DNA of 64,000 bases. Source: Sthenelais limicola. Its lineage: Eukaryota; Annelida; Polychaeta; Phyllodocida; Sigalionidae. The DNA lies in NCBI GenBank assembly GCA_942159475.1, contig OW804096.1, positions 44,391,744-44,455,743 on the forward strand, given 5' to 3'. The notes below the pieces were generated by a model. The model searched no databases, was not told the DNA's origin, and was given only the letters and a program-made list of their open reading frames with translations. A program made the position numbers and the translations under genes. Shown one piece after another: positions 62,686 through 64,000 of the stretch; the stretch's first letter is position 1, and the number at the start of each line of letters is the position of its first letter.

Positions 62686-63448
62686 CCTAGGCATTTAAAC
62701 CATCCTGCAGACATTAGTCAAAATCCCACAACACAACTTTTAGATGAAACTATTTTGAACAGTTTGAGGCTGTTCTCTTTGTGTGCTTCATTCCGAGTTA
62801 CAAGAAGCAAGAAGGTTTCACGCTGAGGAAGGTTATGCTTGAGAATAGGGTAACGTGACATCATGTTTGAACACAAACATCAACTTGGTAAATGGAAAAG
62901 AGTTCAAGGATCAGTGCCAGAAGGAAAGGTAGGGGAGGGGGTGGGGCAATCATAGCGTGTGTAAATAAAGATACAGGAGTAATGAAACTTCGGATAGGTG
63001 AGGGATATCGTTACTGTACAAGCCGAGTTATTATTACAAAGTGTAACAAGATAGAGATGGATGGCAGGTGAGGATGTGCAAACTTGATTTGTTGGAGGCG
63101 GGCTCAAGCAAATACAGAATATAATTATACCCAAATTGTGTAATCCACTTGCTTGGGTCCATTCACAAATAAATTGAACGACGGATTTTACCTTTTCGCA
63201 TGCCCCTAATCTACTGATACAATAGATATAAATAGAAAGACGTTGGTGTGTTGATCCTGATCAATACAGTGTATTCTTTCTTCAGCTCCCAATATTCTTC
63301 AGCTCCCAATTACAATGGGTCTATATTTGGTTGTATAATGATGGACAGTTCATTGACTGTCTATATGTTGACTTTGAATTATTCGATCAGATAAATAACC
63401 TGTGAATTCAAGATGAACATCAATATCTGCTATCCCCCATTTGGCATT

Positions 63449-63542
63449 ATCCTCCCTAGGCAGGCCCTATACTCCGCAACCAGTTTCTACATGCTAGAAT
63501 GGAGTAACTCATTGCGGAATATAGGGCCTGCCTAGGGAGGAT
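63449..63542. repeat. Inverted repeat with 32-bp arms (MITE-like)
   Basis: The left arm ATCCTCCCTAGGCAGGCCCTATACTCCGCAAC (63449-63480) and the right arm (63511-63542) are reverse complements with about two mismatches, separated by a 30-bp spacer. Total 94 bp. The outer flanks share ATTTGGCA-like sequence on both sides in direct orientation (ccatttggcatt / gatttggcagg), which may be a trace of target-site duplication. Non-autonomous element, family unknown. Confidence 0.8.
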
Positions 63543-64000
63543 GATTTGGCAGGTACACAAAGCAGAGGCCAGTATGTGTGGTTCAAAAACCACAAGTTTG
63601 ATTATGCTGATGTCCAGTATGTTGAAAGTCAAGGTCATTACCAAACCTCTGTCCACTCTTACCAATAATATACAGGATATATATGGATTGGTCCATTCAA
63701 AATAGTATTGGTGACGTAACTTTTGAAACTCATGGAATGTGAAGTTGGTTAAAGACCCCCCCCCCCCCAACACACCCACCCGTAACACTCTTTAATCAAA
63801 AGATATTTGGTAAAATTTGAAAAGGCGATAAAGGAAGTATGTACGATCAGTAGCTCAAGATTCATCAATTTTGATGCAGAAAATTCAACCCCAAACATTT
63901 ATGATGTTTTGTAAAAGCTTGTATAATTAAATGATTGCGTTTCAGTGATAACATGTCAAATATCATATCAATCATATTGGAAATAAATTTGCCTTTTGAA

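Larger units (their letters stand above)
40300..64000. other. Non-coding right flank (upstream of the IF gene)
   Basis: About 23.7 kb with no recognised gene. Open frames do not exceed about 134 codons (51529-51933, plus strand) and show no domain, codon bias or splice-linked neighbours that I can join. It contains the repeats and element candidates listed separately, a C/T-rich stretch (about 54340-54440), and scattered AT-rich sequence. Distal regulatory sequence for the IF gene may lie here, but nothing specific is visible. Confidence 0.5.

Noticed and set aside
1..64000. CRISPR arrays, bacterial operons, phage genes
   Set aside because: No regular short repeats with spacers and no dense coding. 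Large introns and GT-AG exon borders show animal DNA.

Overview
The window is 64 kb of AT-rich animal DNA. It carries one gene that I can support, on the minus strand, and I see no bacterial, CRISPR or phage features. The gene encodes a cytoplasmic intermediate filament (IF) protein and spans about 33 kb: promoter near 40.1 kb, ATG at 39842, last stop at 8509, likely poly(A) signal near 6.6 kb. The rod is about 351 residues, the length found in nuclear lamins and non-chordate cytoplasmic IFs. The tail contains a lamin tail domain (LTD) but there is no CaaX box. This points to a non-chordate bilaterian. A lophotrochozoan such as a mollusc, annelid or brachiopod is my first guess. An ambulacrarian (hemichordate or echinoderm) cannot be excluded, partly because the palindrome TAGGCCTA is over-represented.

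Layout, reading the gene 5' to 3' (right to left). Promoter: CCAAT box, TATA-like box and a GC-rich stretch at 40.0-40.1 kb. Rod: exons 1-6 (39842-39253, 33662-33476, 28699-28604, 24234-24073, 21955-21830, 21634-21414) encode head and rod and end at [14 protein letters not shown] plus a split Arg codon. Tail choice: three candidate exons follow (starting at 19667, 17024 and 15960). Each starts with G, completes the same split Arg codon, and continues with hydrophobic-Gly-Leu. The 19667 exon leads in frame into the LTD exons (13274-13132, 12152-12045, 11225-11109) and a last coding exon of 42 nt (8550-8509), giving a predicted 617-residue protein. The 15960 exon reads to a stop and gives a Gly/Ser/Met-rich tail (603 residues). 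The 17024 exon encodes a keratin-like Gly/Phe/Ser tail. It can be read to its own stop (640 residues), or, through a second acceptor at 17004, used as a 504-nt symmetric cassette between exon 7 and the LTD (785 residues). So one rod may be joined to a folded LTD, a Gly-loop tail, a Met/Ser/Gly tail, or Gly loops plus LTD. This tail switch is the most interesting signal in the window.

The rest is non-coding. Left flank (1-6.6 kb): a long near-perfect hairpin (385-545), a tandem array (1551-1835), an inverted repeat (1958-2060), a TGTCC tandem (3874-4025) and a complex tandem array (5925-6545) that abuts the gene's 3' end. Introns: small inverted repeats (14604-14822), microsatellites and a 20-G run. 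Right flank (40.3-64 kb): no gene recognised. It holds a tRNA-derived SINE candidate (47.4 kb), a Penelope-type/hammerhead-like motif (43.35 kb), a two-copy duplication (50.3 kb), an LTR-like patch (55.5 kb) and a clean 32-bp-arm inverted repeat (63.45 kb). All exon joins and isoforms are predictions from reading frame, GT-AG borders and family knowledge. No transcript was available.
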